Assembly: GCF_001676875.1 (NCBI RefSeq)
Contig: NZ_JYKA01000001.1
Span: 398,592 to 462,591, forward strand
DNA from: Chromobacterium subtsugae
GTDB lineage: Bacteria > Pseudomonadota > Gammaproteobacteria > Burkholderiales > Chromobacteriaceae
Length of the DNA stretch: 64,000 nt
Direction: 5' to 3'
The translations under genes were made by a program, and so were the position numbers. The notes under the pieces are model-generated. The model saw nothing but the letters and a program-made list of their open reading frames with translations, searched no databases and had not been told where the DNA came from. Shown in pieces: positions 9,531 through 17,981 of the stretch. Positions within the stretch are counted from its first letter, which is position 1. Every line of letters begins with the position of its first letter.

Positions 9531-10101
9531 TGTCATCTCCCGACCGGCGGCCAAGGGAGGGCCGCCCGTCGTTTTGCAAGCAAACGAAGGCATGCGGGCA
9601 TGGCGCGGCCTCGCCATCGGAACGGGGCACCAGCCGCCGTCCGCGGCAAACGCGGCATGCGCAAACCTGACTCGGCGCTCCGTGCATGGCGGAGCGCAGT
9701 AATCAAGCAGTAACTAGCAACAATGGTATGGGTAGATACGCGGCGGCAGCCCGTATGGCTGCCCAAGATGCGCACCGTCTCGCCTCGCGGCAAGACAGCG
9801 GCCATTCAGAATGGAAGCTATGCCTTTGCCGGTCGGCACGACCCTGTCGTTAACCAACTACTACTGCAACTTTCCAAGGCATCAGCCCCCAGTAACGAAA
9901 ACGCCGCGATGTTAATCCCGCGGCGGAAAACACGTCAACCACCTGATGACATCGCGATTTTGCGGCGCAACAGGCCGGCCGGCAGCAAACTGCCACAAGC
10001 CGCCGCGCCGCCTCTCTCAGCAAAAAATTTCATCCCGCAACTGCACTATGCGCGCAATAAAAAGCCAAATCGCCACGGTAAATTTTTGTGAACAAAATGT
10101 A
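9531..10101 (-). promoter_or_regulatory. 571-base leader/intergenic region with successive hairpins before NRAMP gene
   Basis: No gene is supported here. A 122-codon plus-strand frame at 9723-10091 lacks coding character. Three GC-rich inverted repeats are spaced along the minus-strand leader: 9675-9697 (8-base stem), 9745-9763 (GGCAGCC/GGCTGCC) and 9903-9924 (6-base stem). A further long-range pairing is possible between GATGCCTT and AAGGCAT near 9819-9885. This would fit a cation-responsive leader RNA. I could not match it to the ykoK (M-box) or yybP-ykoY consensus by eye. Confidence 0.35.
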
Positions 10102-10998
10102 TTATTTATTTACAAAAGCCTCCCTGCGCGCCGGCCGCAACCGCAAAACCCCCTGCCCCATCGCCACGCCCAGCAGGATCAGGCCGCCGCCGACCCAGTG
10201 GTAATGGTGGATGGTCTCGCCCAGCATCGCGCTGGCCATCAAGGCGGTGAACAAAGGCAACAGGTTCATGAAGATGGCGGTGCGGTCGCTGCCCAGCTTC
10301 TGGATGCCGTGCATCCACAGATAGGCGGCAAACAGCGAGGAGCCGATGCCGGCGAACAGCACCAGCCCCGCGCCCTCGGCCGGAATGGCCATGCTGCGCG
10401 CGGTCAGCGTGAGCGGCAGCAACAGCAGCACCGCCAGGCTGGCCTGCAGATAGAGGTTGACCCAGGAGCCGAACGGCGGCGCCCAGCGCCGCAGCAAAAT
10501 GCCGTACAGCGCGTAGGACGCCGCGCCGGCCAGGATCAGCCCGTCGCCGATATTGATGCCGTTGGACAACAGGCCGAGCGGATCGCCCTTGCCCAGCAGA
10601 TACACCACGCCGGACAGCGACACCGCCACGCCCAGCCAGGCCGGCGCGGATACCTTCTGGCGGAACACCGCGGCGTTCAGCAGCAGGCCCAGCAGCGGCA
10701 CCATCGCGGTGATCACCCCCATATTGGTGGCGCTGGTGCTGTGCGCCGCGTAATAGGCCAGGCACTGGAACATCACCATGCCCAACGCCGACAGCGCCAG
10801 AAACTTGCCCAGCCAGGGCTTCAGCTCGCGCGCGCGGCGGCGCACCGTCGGCAGGCAGAACGGCGTCAGCACCAACGCCGCCACCAGCCAGCGGTAAATG
10901 GAGATCGCCGCCGGGTCCAGCACGTTCGCGGCGGCTTTGGAGACAATCACGTTGGCGGCCCAGATCAGCACCGCCAGCAGGGGAAACAGCATGGCCAT
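10102..10998 (-). CDS. EamA/DMT-family transporter
   Basis: A 298-residue inner-membrane protein made of two EamA repeats, ten predicted helices in total, with repeat one at about residues 3-135 and repeat two at 148-285. Family signatures include LIWAANVIVSKAAAN at the start, YRWLVAALVLTPF, SATNMGVITAMVPLLG and LGETIHHYHWVGGGLILLG. These are drug/metabolite exporters with unpredictable substrates. The start at 10998 has AAGGAGG five bases upstream; a GTG at 11001 is in frame but worse placed. It is divergent from an AraC regulator, with a palindrome between them, so it is probably controlled by that regulator. Confidence 0.88.
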   Translation of the reverse strand: MAMLFPLLAVLIWAANVIVSKAAANVLDPAAISIYRWLVAALVLTPFCLPTVRRRARELKPWLGKFLALSALGMVMFQCLAYYAAHSTSATNMGVITAMVPLLGLLLNAAVFRQKVSAPAWLGVAVSLSGVVYLLGKGDPLGLLSNGINIGDGLILAGAASYALYGILLRRWAPPFGSWVNLYLQASLAVLLLLPLTLTARSMAIPAEGAGLVLFAGIGSSLFAAYLWMHGIQKLGSDRTAIFMNLLPLFTALMASAMLGETIHHYHWVGGGLILLGVAMGQGVLRLRPARREAFVNK

Positions 10999-11035
10999 CA
11001 CAGCCTCCTTCTATTCGATGCCATCCATTCTAAAG

Positions 11036-11058
11036 TCGTCCGTTATGGACGATATAAT
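11036..11058. promoter_or_regulatory. Palindromic operator plus TATAAT box between DMT exporter and AraC gene
   Basis: TCGTCC (11036-11041) and GGACGA (11047-11052) form a perfect inverted repeat around GTTAT. It is followed at once by TATAAT (11053-11058), a plausible -10 for the AraC gene. TAGAAT on the minus strand (11027-11032) could be the -10 of the exporter. The palindrome therefore overlaps both putative promoters. Confidence 0.5.
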
Positions 11059-11094
11059 GCAAAACAGACAATCCGCTCAGGCAAACCGGACAAG

Positions 11095-11913
11095 ATGCTC
11101 CCCGACCAGGACGACTACTTCGCCAGCGACGCCGCGCTGCCGGAACCCGCGCCGCTGACCTTCCGCTACCACCGCTTCACGCCGAAAAGCGAATTCGCCC
11201 GCCACCGCCACCGCTGGGGCCAGCTCAGCCGCATCAATCTGGGCCTGGTGGAGCTGCTGCTGGACGACGGCAAGGTGGTGGCACCGGCGCAATACCTGCT
11301 GTGGACGCCGCCGGAAGTGCCACACGCCGCTTATGTGCGGCAAGCCATGCACTACATCTCGATCTACGTCAGCGGCGACATCGCCGCGCGGCTGCCGGCC
11401 CACACCTGCCTGATCGAACAGACGCCGCTGGTGCGCGCGCTGCTCGACGATTTCGCCCAGCGCCGCATCGTCTCTCCCGTCGATCCATGGGACATCCGCC
11501 AGGCCGAGCTGCTATGCCAGCGGCTGCTGGAATCGGGCCGCGAGGCCAGCTATCTGCCGGACAGCGGCCAGAAACTGCTGCGGCCGATACTGGACGCCAT
11601 CCGCCACGACCCGAGCGACGCGACGCCGCTGAAAGCATGGGCGGAACGGGTGTTCAGCACCGAACGCACGCTGGCACGGCTGTTCCAGCGCGAGCTGGGC
11701 ATGAGCTTCGGCCAGTGGCGCGGCCGGGCGCGGCTGCTGGAGGCGCTGTCGCGGCTGAAGCAGGGCGACAGCGTGCAGGACATCTCGGCGCGGCTGGGCT
11801 ACGCCACGCCGTCGGCCTTCATCGCCATGTTCCAGAAACAGCTGGGCGCGTCGCCGGAACGCTATCGCCGGCAGCTGCTGGAAGGCGGCCAGTGGGACGA
11901 GCTCAGCGCTTGA
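11095..11913 (+). CDS. AraC-family transcriptional regulator
   Basis: A 272-residue cytoplasmic DNA-binding regulator. An N-terminal cupin-like sensing domain (about 20-110, with HRHRWGQLSRINLG and TPPEVPHAAY) precedes a C-terminal AraC double helix-turn-helix (about 175-265). In the latter, LKAWAERVFSTERTLARLFQ and VQDISARLGYATPSAFIAMF are the two recognition units. The start ATG at 11095 is preceded by a poor ribosome site (CAAG). The long upstream open frame is rejected because it is antisense to the exporter gene. It most likely controls the divergent DMT exporter. It overlaps the convergent photolyase gene by 11 bases. Confidence 0.88.
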   Translation: MLPDQDDYFASDAALPEPAPLTFRYHRFTPKSEFARHRHRWGQLSRINLGLVELLLDDGKVVAPAQYLLWTPPEVPHAAYVRQAMHYISIYVSGDIAARLPAHTCLIEQTPLVRALLDDFAQRRIVSPVDPWDIRQAELLCQRLLESGREASYLPDSGQKLLRPILDAIRHDPSDATPLKAWAERVFSTERTLARLFQRELGMSFGQWRGRARLLEALSRLKQGDSVQDISARLGYATPSAFIAMFQKQLGASPERYRRQLLEGGQWDELSA

Positions 11914-13318
11914 ACAAGGCCAGCGCCAGCTCGCGCTGCGCGGCGTGGTCGACGATGGGGTGCGGGTAGTCGCGCCCCAACTGGATGCCGGCGTCGCGCA
12001 GCTGCTCCGGCTTCGCCTGCCACGGCGCGTGGATCAGCTTGTCCGGCAGCCGCGCCAGCTCCGGCGCGTAGCGGCGGATGAAGCGGCCGTCGGGGTCGAA
12101 CTTCTCGCTCTGGCTGACCGGGTTGAAAATGCGGAAATAAGGCTGGGCGTCGCAGCCGGTGCTGGCCGCCCACTGCCAGCCGCCGTTATTGGCCGCTAGG
12201 TCGAAGTCCAGCAGTTTCTCGGCGAAATAGCGCTCGCCCCAGCGCCAGTCTATCAACAGGTCTTTCACCAGAAAGCTGGCCGCCACCATGCGCAGCCGGT
12301 TATGCATGTAGCCGCTGCGGTTCAGCTGCCGCATCGCCGCGTCCACCAGCGGATAGCCGGTGCGCCCTTCCCGCCAGGCCGCGAACCAATCCGCATCATT
12401 GGGAAACGGCAGCGCGTCGTATTCCGGCTTGAACGCGTGGCCCACCACATCCGGCCGATGCCACAGCACCTGCTGGTAGAAATCGCGCCAGATCAGCTCG
12501 CTCAGCCAGGTCATCGCGCCCTCGCCGCCGTCATGCCAGGCATAGGCCGCCAGCCGGCGGATGGAGATGGTGCCGAAACGCAGGTGGACGCTGAGATAGG
12601 ACACGCCCTTGACGCCGGGGAAGTCGCGCTGCGTCTTGTATCGGCCGATCCGGCTGGTGAAGTCGGCGAACAAGGCCTCCGCGCCGTCCGCGCCCGCCCG
12701 CACCGGCAGCGCGGACAGATCGCTGGGCAGAAAGCCGATGTCGGCCAGGCTCGGCATCGCCTCGGCCTGGCGCGGCAAGAGCGCGTCCAGATAGCGCCGC
12801 ACCGGATAGGCCTGCAGATGAAACGGCGTCAGCGTTTTCAGCCAGGCGTTCTTGTACGGCGTGAACACCGAGAACGGCTTGCCGGCGCCGGTCAGCACCT
12901 CGTCGGTGTCGAAGATCGCCTGGTCCTTCGCCGCATGGAAAGCGATGCCGCGCTCGGACAAGCGCCGCGCCACCTCGGCGTCGCGTTCGCGCGCCGCCGG
13001 CTCGTAGTCGCGGTTGCAGAACACCGCGTCGGCGCCCAGTTGCGCCGCCAACTTCGGGATTTCGTCGGCCGGCAGGCCATGGCGCACCAGCAGATCGCCG
13101 CCCAGCGCGTTCAGCTCCGCCTTCAGCGCCGCCACGCTCTGGTGGATGAAATCGACGCGGCGGTCGTCGCGCGGCAGCGCGTCCAGAATCGCGGCGTCGA
13201 ACACGAACACCGGCGCCGCCGCCTCGCTGAGCTTCAGCGCGTGGTAGAAGGCGGCGTGGTCGTCCAGCCGCAAGTCGCGGCGCAGCCACACCAGCGCCAT
13301 CCGATAGCGTTTGCTCAT
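11903..13318 (-). CDS. phrB: Deoxyribodipyrimidine photolyase (CPD photolyase)
   Basis: Light-driven repair of cyclobutane pyrimidine dimers with FAD and an antenna chromophore. The 471-residue protein has an N-terminal alpha/beta photolyase domain (VWLRRDLRLDDHAA at the start) and a C-terminal FAD-binding domain. That domain carries WLSELIWRDFYQQVLW, GRTGYPLVDAAMRQL, GYMHNRLRMVAASFLVK and the class I signature ending WQWAASTGCDAQPYFRIFNP. The start ATG overlaps the stop of the upstream LysR gene (ATGA), so translation is probably coupled. An internal Met at MALVWLRR is a less likely start. The last residues overlap the convergent AraC gene by 11 bases. Confidence 0.94.
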   Translation of the reverse strand: MSKRYRMALVWLRRDLRLDDHAAFYHALKLSEAAAPVFVFDAAILDALPRDDRRVDFIHQSVAALKAELNALGGDLLVRHGLPADEIPKLAAQLGADAVFCNRDYEPAARERDAEVARRLSERGIAFHAAKDQAIFDTDEVLTGAGKPFSVFTPYKNAWLKTLTPFHLQAYPVRRYLDALLPRQAEAMPSLADIGFLPSDLSALPVRAGADGAEALFADFTSRIGRYKTQRDFPGVKGVSYLSVHLRFGTISIRRLAAYAWHDGGEGAMTWLSELIWRDFYQQVLWHRPDVVGHAFKPEYDALPFPNDADWFAAWREGRTGYPLVDAAMRQLNRSGYMHNRLRMVAASFLVKDLLIDWRWGERYFAEKLLDFDLAANNGGWQWAASTGCDAQPYFRIFNPVSQSEKFDPDGRFIRRYAPELARLPDKLIHAPWQAKPEQLRDAGIQLGRDYPHPIVDHAAQRELALALFKR

Positions 13319-14256
13319 ATTGGGTCTCTTTCGGCGGATGGGGACGCGGTCAGGCCGGCATCCCACGGCGGCGCGTCGCCGCCCAGTTTTTCGTCCAGAA
13401 AATCGATGAAGGCGCGCGCCTTGGCCGGCAGGCCGCGCTGCGGATACACCGCGTGGACGGCGTGCGCGGGCAGCGGGTAAGCGCTCAGCACCTCCACCAG
13501 CCGGCCGGCCGCCAGGTCCGCGCCGACGATGAAAGTGGGCATTTCGCAAATGCCCAGTCCGGCCAGCAGCGCGTCGCGCCTGGCCTCGCTGTTGTTGACC
13601 TGGTAATTGCCGCGCGGCGGCACGCGGATTTCGCCGTCCGGCCCGCTGAAAACCCAGCTGGCGCCGCCGCGGTAATAGGAATAATGGATGCAGTTGTGCC
13701 CGACCAGCTCCGCCGGATGCGCCGGCGCGCCATGCGCGGCCAGATAGGCTGGCGACGCGCACACCACCACCCGGCACGGCGCCAGACGGCGCGCCACCAT
13801 GCGGTTATCCGGCAAATTGCCGATGCGCACCGCCAGGTCGTAACCGCCCTCCACCAGGTCCACCATCCGGTCGTCCATCGCCAGATCCAGCTGGATGTCC
13901 GGGTAGCGGCGCAGGAATTCGGCCACCAGCGGCGACAGGTGCAGGCGGCCGAAAGCCATCGGCGCGGCGACGCGCAGCAAGCCTTGCGGCCGCCCCTGCA
14001 GGCCGGCGGCCGCCTCTTCCGCCTCATTCGCCAGCGCCAGGGCGGCGCGGGCGCGGTCGTAATAGCGCTCGCCGGCTTCGGTCAGGCTCAGGCTGCGGGT
14101 GGTGCGCTGCAGCAGGCGCACGTTCAGCCCGGCCTCCAGTTGCTGGACGCGCTTGCTGACCGCGGATTTGGTCAGCCCCAGCCGTTCGGCGGCGGCAGAG
14201 AAACTGCCGGCCTCGACCACGGCGACGAAGATCGGCATCGCGGTGAAATGCTCCAT
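13315..14256 (-). CDS. LysR-family transcriptional regulator
   Basis: A 313-residue regulator with an N-terminal winged helix-turn-helix (MEHFTAMPIFVAVVEAGSFS, then AAERLGLTKSAVSKRVQQLE). The periplasmic-binding-like effector domain runs from about residue 90 to 295. Sequence character is that of the large CrgA/YafC-like LysR group. The gene overlaps phrB by four bases, an unusual pairing, and is divergent from a two-subunit DUF606 transporter, its likely target. The 147-base spacer contains ATCCG and CGGAT arms (about 14275-14303) that could be part of a LysR site. Confidence 0.88.
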   Translation of the reverse strand: MEHFTAMPIFVAVVEAGSFSAAAERLGLTKSAVSKRVQQLEAGLNVRLLQRTTRSLSLTEAGERYYDRARAALALANEAEEAAAGLQGRPQGLLRVAAPMAFGRLHLSPLVAEFLRRYPDIQLDLAMDDRMVDLVEGGYDLAVRIGNLPDNRMVARRLAPCRVVVCASPAYLAAHGAPAHPAELVGHNCIHYSYYRGGASWVFSGPDGEIRVPPRGNYQVNNSEARRDALLAGLGICEMPTFIVGADLAAGRLVEVLSAYPLPAHAVHAVYPQRGLPAKARAFIDFLDEKLGGDAPPWDAGLTASPSAERDPI

Positions 14257-14403
14257 TCAATTGTCCACTTTTTATCCGAAATTAGTTTCCACAAATACGG
14301 ATTATCAGTCAATGGGACACAATGTACAGTTCCGGCATCCCGCCTCTCCAACCGTCAAGCCAGCCGGCCGCGCGGCGCGCGGATTCAAAAAAAGGATTTC
14401 GCC

Positions 14404-14874
14404 ATGCCCTCCCATCCCCTGCCCGCCCGGCCGCTCAGCGATTACGCGCTGGCCGCGCTGGCCTTGTCCGCCGGCGCGCTGCTGGCCCTGATGATCCACT
14501 GCAACAGCCGGCTGGCCGCCGCCAGCGATCCGTTGACCGCCTCCTGGATCGCCCACGCCGCAGGCGCCTTCGCCGCCTGGCTGCTATGGGCGGCCTGGCG
14601 GCGTCCCGGGCCTGCCGCCGGACCGGCGCCGCGCTGGGCGTATCTGGGCGGCGTGCCTGGCGCGCTGACGGTGGCGCTGGCCGCCATCGCCGTCAACAGC
14701 CCGCTGGGCCTGGCCGGCACGCTGGCTCTGGCCATGGTCGGGCAGGTGCTCTTCGGCCTGCTGGCGGACCATTTCGGCTGGCTCGGCATGCCGCGGCGCC
14801 GGCTGGGCCGCAGCGATGCGCTGGCGGCGCTGCTGGTGTTGGCCGGTTGCGCGATACTGATTTTCGGAGCCTGA
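14404..14874 (+). CDS. DUF606/YdcZ small membrane transporter subunit 1
   Basis: A 156-residue protein with four to five membrane helices of the DUF606 (YdcZ) branch of the drug/metabolite transporter superfamily. Family-type features are YLGGVPGALTVALAAIAV, TLALAMVGQVLFGLLADHFG and the basic PRRRLGRSD before the last helix. The gene is followed three bases later by a second DUF606 gene, so the two probably form a heterodimer as in paired small multidrug transporters. AAGGA precedes the start. The substrate is unknown. Confidence 0.82.
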   Translation: MPSHPLPARPLSDYALAALALSAGALLALMIHCNSRLAAASDPLTASWIAHAAGAFAAWLLWAAWRRPGPAAGPAPRWAYLGGVPGALTVALAAIAVNSPLGLAGTLALAMVGQVLFGLLADHFGWLGMPRRRLGRSDALAALLVLAGCAILIFGA

Positions 14875-14877
14875 GTC

Positions 14878-15339
14878 ATGCTGATCGTCATCGCCGCCGC
14901 CATCGCCAACGGCCTGTGCATAGGCGGCAGCCGCGCCGTCAACGGCAAACTGGGCCAACATCGCGGCGCGCTGGCCGCGTCGTTCTGGAACCATCTGGGC
15001 GGCCTGCTGTTTCTCAGCCTGCTGCTGGCCGCGTCGGGGGCAATGCCGCGCCTGCCGGCGCACGCCCCCTGGCACGCCTGGTGCGGCGGCGTCATCGGCG
15101 CGCTGTTCGTCGCGCTCAACAGCTTCGCGCTGCCGCGGCTGGGCACGATGAAAACCGCGCTGCTGGTGATCGCCGGCCAGATGCTGGCTGGCGTGCTGAT
15201 CGACCACCTGGCTGCGGGCGGCGGCAAATCCGCGCCTATCCAGCTGGCCGGCGCCGCATTGATCGCGCTGGGCCTGTTCGCGTCCCGGCGCGCCGCGGCT
15301 CAGGCTTCCCAACCGCCGACAGCGGCGCGGCAGGCCTGA
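14878..15339 (+). CDS. DUF606/YdcZ small membrane transporter subunit 2
   Basis: A 153-residue hydrophobic protein paralogous to the preceding gene: four helices, IAAAIANGLCIGGSRAVNGK at the start, SFWNHLGGLLFLSLLL and a C-terminal AALIALGLFASRRAA. Three bases separate it from subunit 1, so cotranscription and heterodimer formation are likely. It ends ten bases before the convergent ynfA-like gene. The divergent LysR gene is the obvious candidate regulator. Confidence 0.82.
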   Translation: MLIVIAAAIANGLCIGGSRAVNGKLGQHRGALAASFWNHLGGLLFLSLLLAASGAMPRLPAHAPWHAWCGGVIGALFVALNSFALPRLGTMKTALLVIAGQMLAGVLIDHLAAGGGKSAPIQLAGAALIALGLFASRRAAAQASQPPTAARQA

Positions 15340-15349
15340 AACCCGTCCA

Positions 15350-15691
15350 TCAGCCGCGCGGCGCCAGCATGATCACCGCCATCCCGGCCAGCGCCAGCCC
15401 GCAGCCCAACGCGTCCCAGCGGTCCGGCCGGATGCCGTCCACCAGCCACAGCCAGCCCAGCGCCACCGTGATGTAAACCCCGCCGTAAGCCGCGTAGACG
15501 CGGCCGGCGGCGGCCGGGTGCAGCGTCAGCAACCAGGCGAACAGCGCCAGCGATGCCGCCGCCGGCGCCAACAGCCAAACCGGCTTGCCTTGGCGCAACA
15601 CCAGCCAGGGCAGATAGCAGCCGACGATTTCCGCCAGCGCGGTCAAGGCGAACAAGCCGCCCATCCGCAATAAATTCGATATCAGTTCCAC
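15350..15691 (-). CDS. ynfA: YnfA family (UPF0060) membrane protein
   Basis: A 113-residue inner-membrane protein with four helices, related to small multidrug transporters; E. coli YnfA has been linked to efflux. Diagnostic stretches are [35 protein letters not shown] and [18 protein letters not shown] place the start at a GTG (15691) giving [14 protein letters not shown], because AAAGAG precedes it and the length then fits the family. ATG at 15664 is possible, and the longer frame beginning MAGRREGG is not typical of the family. Confidence 0.85.
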   Translation of the reverse strand: MELISNLLRMGGLFALTALAEIVGCYLPWLVLRQGKPVWLLAPAAASLALFAWLLTLHPAAAGRVYAAYGGVYITVALGWLWLVDGIRPDRWDALGCGLALAGMAVIMLAPRG

Positions 15692-15834
15692 GCGCTCTTT
15701 CTTCTTTGCGCCGCCCTCCCGGCGGCCGGCCATTGTACCGTTTCGCTATCGGCGCGATTTGAAAAGGCAAATTCCCAGGCGGCGCCCGCCGGCCTAACAT
15801 CCAGCTACGCATATGACATGCAAAGGAGCAAGCC

Positions 15835-16221
15835 ATGACGCCATTCGCTATCAGAGGGATAGACCATATCGTGCTGCGGGTACGCGACCCGGAAGACTCG
15901 GCGCGGTTTTACCGCGAAGTGCTGGGCTGCGGGGTGGTGAAGCGGCAGGAAAGCCTGGGCCTGGTGCATCTGGACGCCGGCAGCGCGTTGATCGACCTGT
16001 TGAACGCCGAGGCGGCCGACGGCGGCACCGCCAATGTCGACCATTTCTGCCTGCGCGTCGAACCGTTCGACGAAATCGCCATCCTGGCGCATCTGGCCAG
16101 CCATGGCATCGAGGCGGAGCCGGCCAGGCAGCGCTTCGGCGCCGAAGGCCGCGGGCCGTCGGTCTATCTGCCCGATCCGGACGGCAATGTGATAGAGCTC
16201 AAAGGCCCGCCCTCTGCCTGA
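15835..16221 (+). CDS. VOC-family (glyoxalase/dioxygenase-like) protein
   Basis: A 128-residue single-module vicinal-oxygen-chelate protein. IDHIVLRVRDPEDSARFYRE provides the first metal His (His10), and VYLPDPDGNVIELKG at the C-terminus provides the Glu. VDHFCLRV in the middle supplies the second His region. Such proteins are dimeric metal enzymes or binding proteins (dioxygenases, fosfomycin-type transferases, glyoxalases), and the substrate is not evident. AAGGAG precedes the start. The last 58 bases overlap the convergent nsrR coding end, which is unusually long for a tail-to-tail overlap. Confidence 0.85.
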   Translation: MTPFAIRGIDHIVLRVRDPEDSARFYREVLGCGVVKRQESLGLVHLDAGSALIDLLNAEAADGGTANVDHFCLRVEPFDEIAILAHLASHGIEAEPARQRFGAEGRGPSVYLPDPDGNVIELKGPPSA

Positions 16222-16661
16222 GCGCCGGACAAGCCGCGGTGCATGCGGATGATGGCCTCGCCGGTGGGGCTGGCGATGATGTCGCGCAGCGTGTAGCCGT
16301 CCAGCGTCTGGAAAAAGGCCTGCAGCGCTGCATCCAGCGCCCCTTTCAGCCGGCAACCGCCGAACAGCGCGCACGGCGGCTCGGCGCAGTCGATCAACTG
16401 CGACAAGCCTTCCAGCGTGCGCACCACCTCGCCCAGCCGGTAGTGCTCCGGCGGTTTCGCCAGCGCCAGGCCGCCGCCCTTGCCGCGGCTGGTCGCCAGC
16501 CAGCCCTGCTGCGCCATGAAGTGCACCACCTTAACCAGGTGGTTGCGCGAAATGACGAAGCGCTCGGCGATCTCCGGGATGGTGGCCAGTTGGCCGGGCT
16601 CCAGCCCGGTCAGGTACATCAGCACGCGCAGGCCGAGGTCGGTGAAACGGGTCAGTTGCAT
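16164..16661 (-). CDS. nsrR: NO-responsive Rrf2-family repressor NsrR
   Basis: An iron-sulfur repressor of nitrosative-stress genes, derepressed when NO damages its cluster. The N-terminal winged helix reads MQLTRFTDLGLRVLMYL, and ERFVISRNHLVKVVHFMAQQ is the recognition region. The cluster ligands appear as CAEPPCALFGGC, three Cys in the NsrR spacing. The start at 16661 gives the conserved MQLTRFTD beginning; the frame remains open 12 codons further up. At 165 residues it carries a C-terminal tail of about 20 residues beyond typical NsrR, read through the end of the convergent VOC gene. It lies 90 bases downstream of hmp on the same strand, probably one operon under its own control. Confidence 0.9.
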   Translation of the reverse strand: MQLTRFTDLGLRVLMYLTGLEPGQLATIPEIAERFVISRNHLVKVVHFMAQQGWLATSRGKGGGLALAKPPEHYRLGEVVRTLEGLSQLIDCAEPPCALFGGCRLKGALDAALQAFFQTLDGYTLRDIIASPTGEAIIRMHRGLSGAQAEGGPLSSITLPSGSGR

Positions 16662-16751
16662 GATGAGTGCCGCATCGATGGTTTTCACAGGAATCAATGG
16701 CCGGCAGCATACCCCGGATCGGCGCTCCGCCTCAATCGGCCCGGGCCCGGC

Positions 16752-17969
16752 TCAGTCCGCCGACGGGTTGGAGCCGAACACCTCGTAATGGATGCGCGCC
16801 GGCGCCACGCCCTGCCGCAGCAGGCTGCCGCGCTGGACATCCATGAAGCCGAGCGGGCCGCACAGATAGTAATCGGCATCCGGCAGCAGCGCCAATTCGC
16901 GCAGCGCGTCCAGTTGTAGCCGCCCCGCCGCGTGGTAATCCACCCCGGCCAGATCCTGCGCCCGCGGCTGCTCGTAGCAGATGTGCAGCTTGAGCCGCGC
17001 ATGGCGCTCCGCCAATTGGCGCAGCTTGTGCTTCATCGCATGCGCGCCGCCATGGCGCGCGGCGTGCAGGAAACGGATTTCGCGCTGGCCGCCCTGGCGC
17101 AGCAATTGGCCCAGCATCGCCAGCATCGGCGTCTGGCCGACGCCGGCGCTGATCAGCACCACCGGCCCGGCGCCGTCTTCGTTCAGGCAGAAATCGCCCT
17201 GCGGCGCGCTCAGTTCCAGCACGTCGCCCACCGCCACTTCGCGGTGCAGCAGATTGGACATCCGCCCGGCCGGCTTGCCCGGGCCGGCATCCTCGCGTTT
17301 GACGGAAATGCGCAGGTGCTCGCCGTTGGGCGCATCGGACAGGCTGTACTGGCGCGGCTGGCTCAGTCCCCATTCCGGCACGAAGCGCTTCACCGACACG
17401 TACTGGCCGGGCCGGAAGCCGGGCAAGGCGCCGCCGTCGCTCGGCTCCAGGTAGAACGAAGCGATTTCCTCGCTCTCCGCCTCCTTGCGCACCACCCGGA
17501 ACGGCCGCCAGCCGCTCCAGCCGCCATCGGCGTTGACCGTGTCCCGGTACAAATCGTTTTCCAGCCCAGCCATCAACGCCGCCAACTGGCCATAGGCCTC
17601 GGCCCAAGCCTGGATCAGGTCGTCGCCGGCGGCATCGCCCAGCACTTCGCGAATGGAAGCCAGCAAATGCTTGCCGACGATAGGATAGTGCTCGGCGCGG
17701 ATGCCCAGGCTGACATGCTTGTGCGCGACGCGGGTCAGCACCGGCAACAGCGGCGACGGATCATCGATATGCTGCGCGTAGGCCAGCACCGCCATCGCCA
17801 GCGCCTGCTGCTGCTGGCCGGAATGCTGATGACCCTGGTTGAACAGGTGTTTCAGCTCCGGATTGTGCTCGAACATGCGGCGGTAGAAATGGCTGGTCAA
17901 CGCCACGCCGTGTTGTTGCAATACCGGCACGGTAGCCTTGACCAGGGCACGAGTGGATGCGCTCAGCAT
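16752..17969 (-). CDS. hmp: Flavohemoprotein NO dioxygenase
   Basis: Converts NO, O2 and NAD(P)H to nitrate in the cytoplasm. The globin domain (1-140) has the distal Tyr29 and Gln53 and the proximal heme His85 in VAHKHVSLG, all at E. coli Hmp numbering. The ferredoxin-reductase domain follows, with the FAD motif RQYSLSDAP and the NAD(P)H motif LISAGVGQTPMLAML, ending YEVFGS. At 405 residues it matches the family. The start at 17969 has AAGGAG five bases upstream. Two NsrR-type palindromes with a terminator between them lie in the 5' region, and nsrR follows downstream. Confidence 0.96.
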   Translation of the reverse strand: MLSASTRALVKATVPVLQQHGVALTSHFYRRMFEHNPELKHLFNQGHQHSGQQQQALAMAVLAYAQHIDDPSPLLPVLTRVAHKHVSLGIRAEHYPIVGKHLLASIREVLGDAAGDDLIQAWAEAYGQLAALMAGLENDLYRDTVNADGGWSGWRPFRVVRKEAESEEIASFYLEPSDGGALPGFRPGQYVSVKRFVPEWGLSQPRQYSLSDAPNGEHLRISVKREDAGPGKPAGRMSNLLHREVAVGDVLELSAPQGDFCLNEDGAGPVVLISAGVGQTPMLAMLGQLLRQGGQREIRFLHAARHGGAHAMKHKLRQLAERHARLKLHICYEQPRAQDLAGVDYHAAGRLQLDALRELALLPDADYYLCGPLGFMDVQRGSLLRQGVAPARIHYEVFGSNPSAD

Positions 17970-17981
17970 ATTGACTCCTTT

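Noticed and set aside
7767..9713. 648-codon plus-strand frame over the NRAMP gene
   Set aside because: His/Gln/Arg-rich low-complexity translation with no domain; the minus-strand frame is a clear transporter.
9531..9960. Known Mg2+ (ykoK) or Mn2+ (yybP-ykoY) riboswitch
   Set aside because: Stems are present, but the conserved core sequences of either class could not be found by eye; left as an unclassified leader.
9723..10091. 122-codon frame in the NRAMP leader
   Set aside because: No ribosome site, atypical composition and no recognisable protein pattern.
9946..11094. N-terminal extension of the AraC regulator frame
   Set aside because: Antisense to the DMT exporter and over the divergent promoter; the domain starts near residue MLPDQDD.
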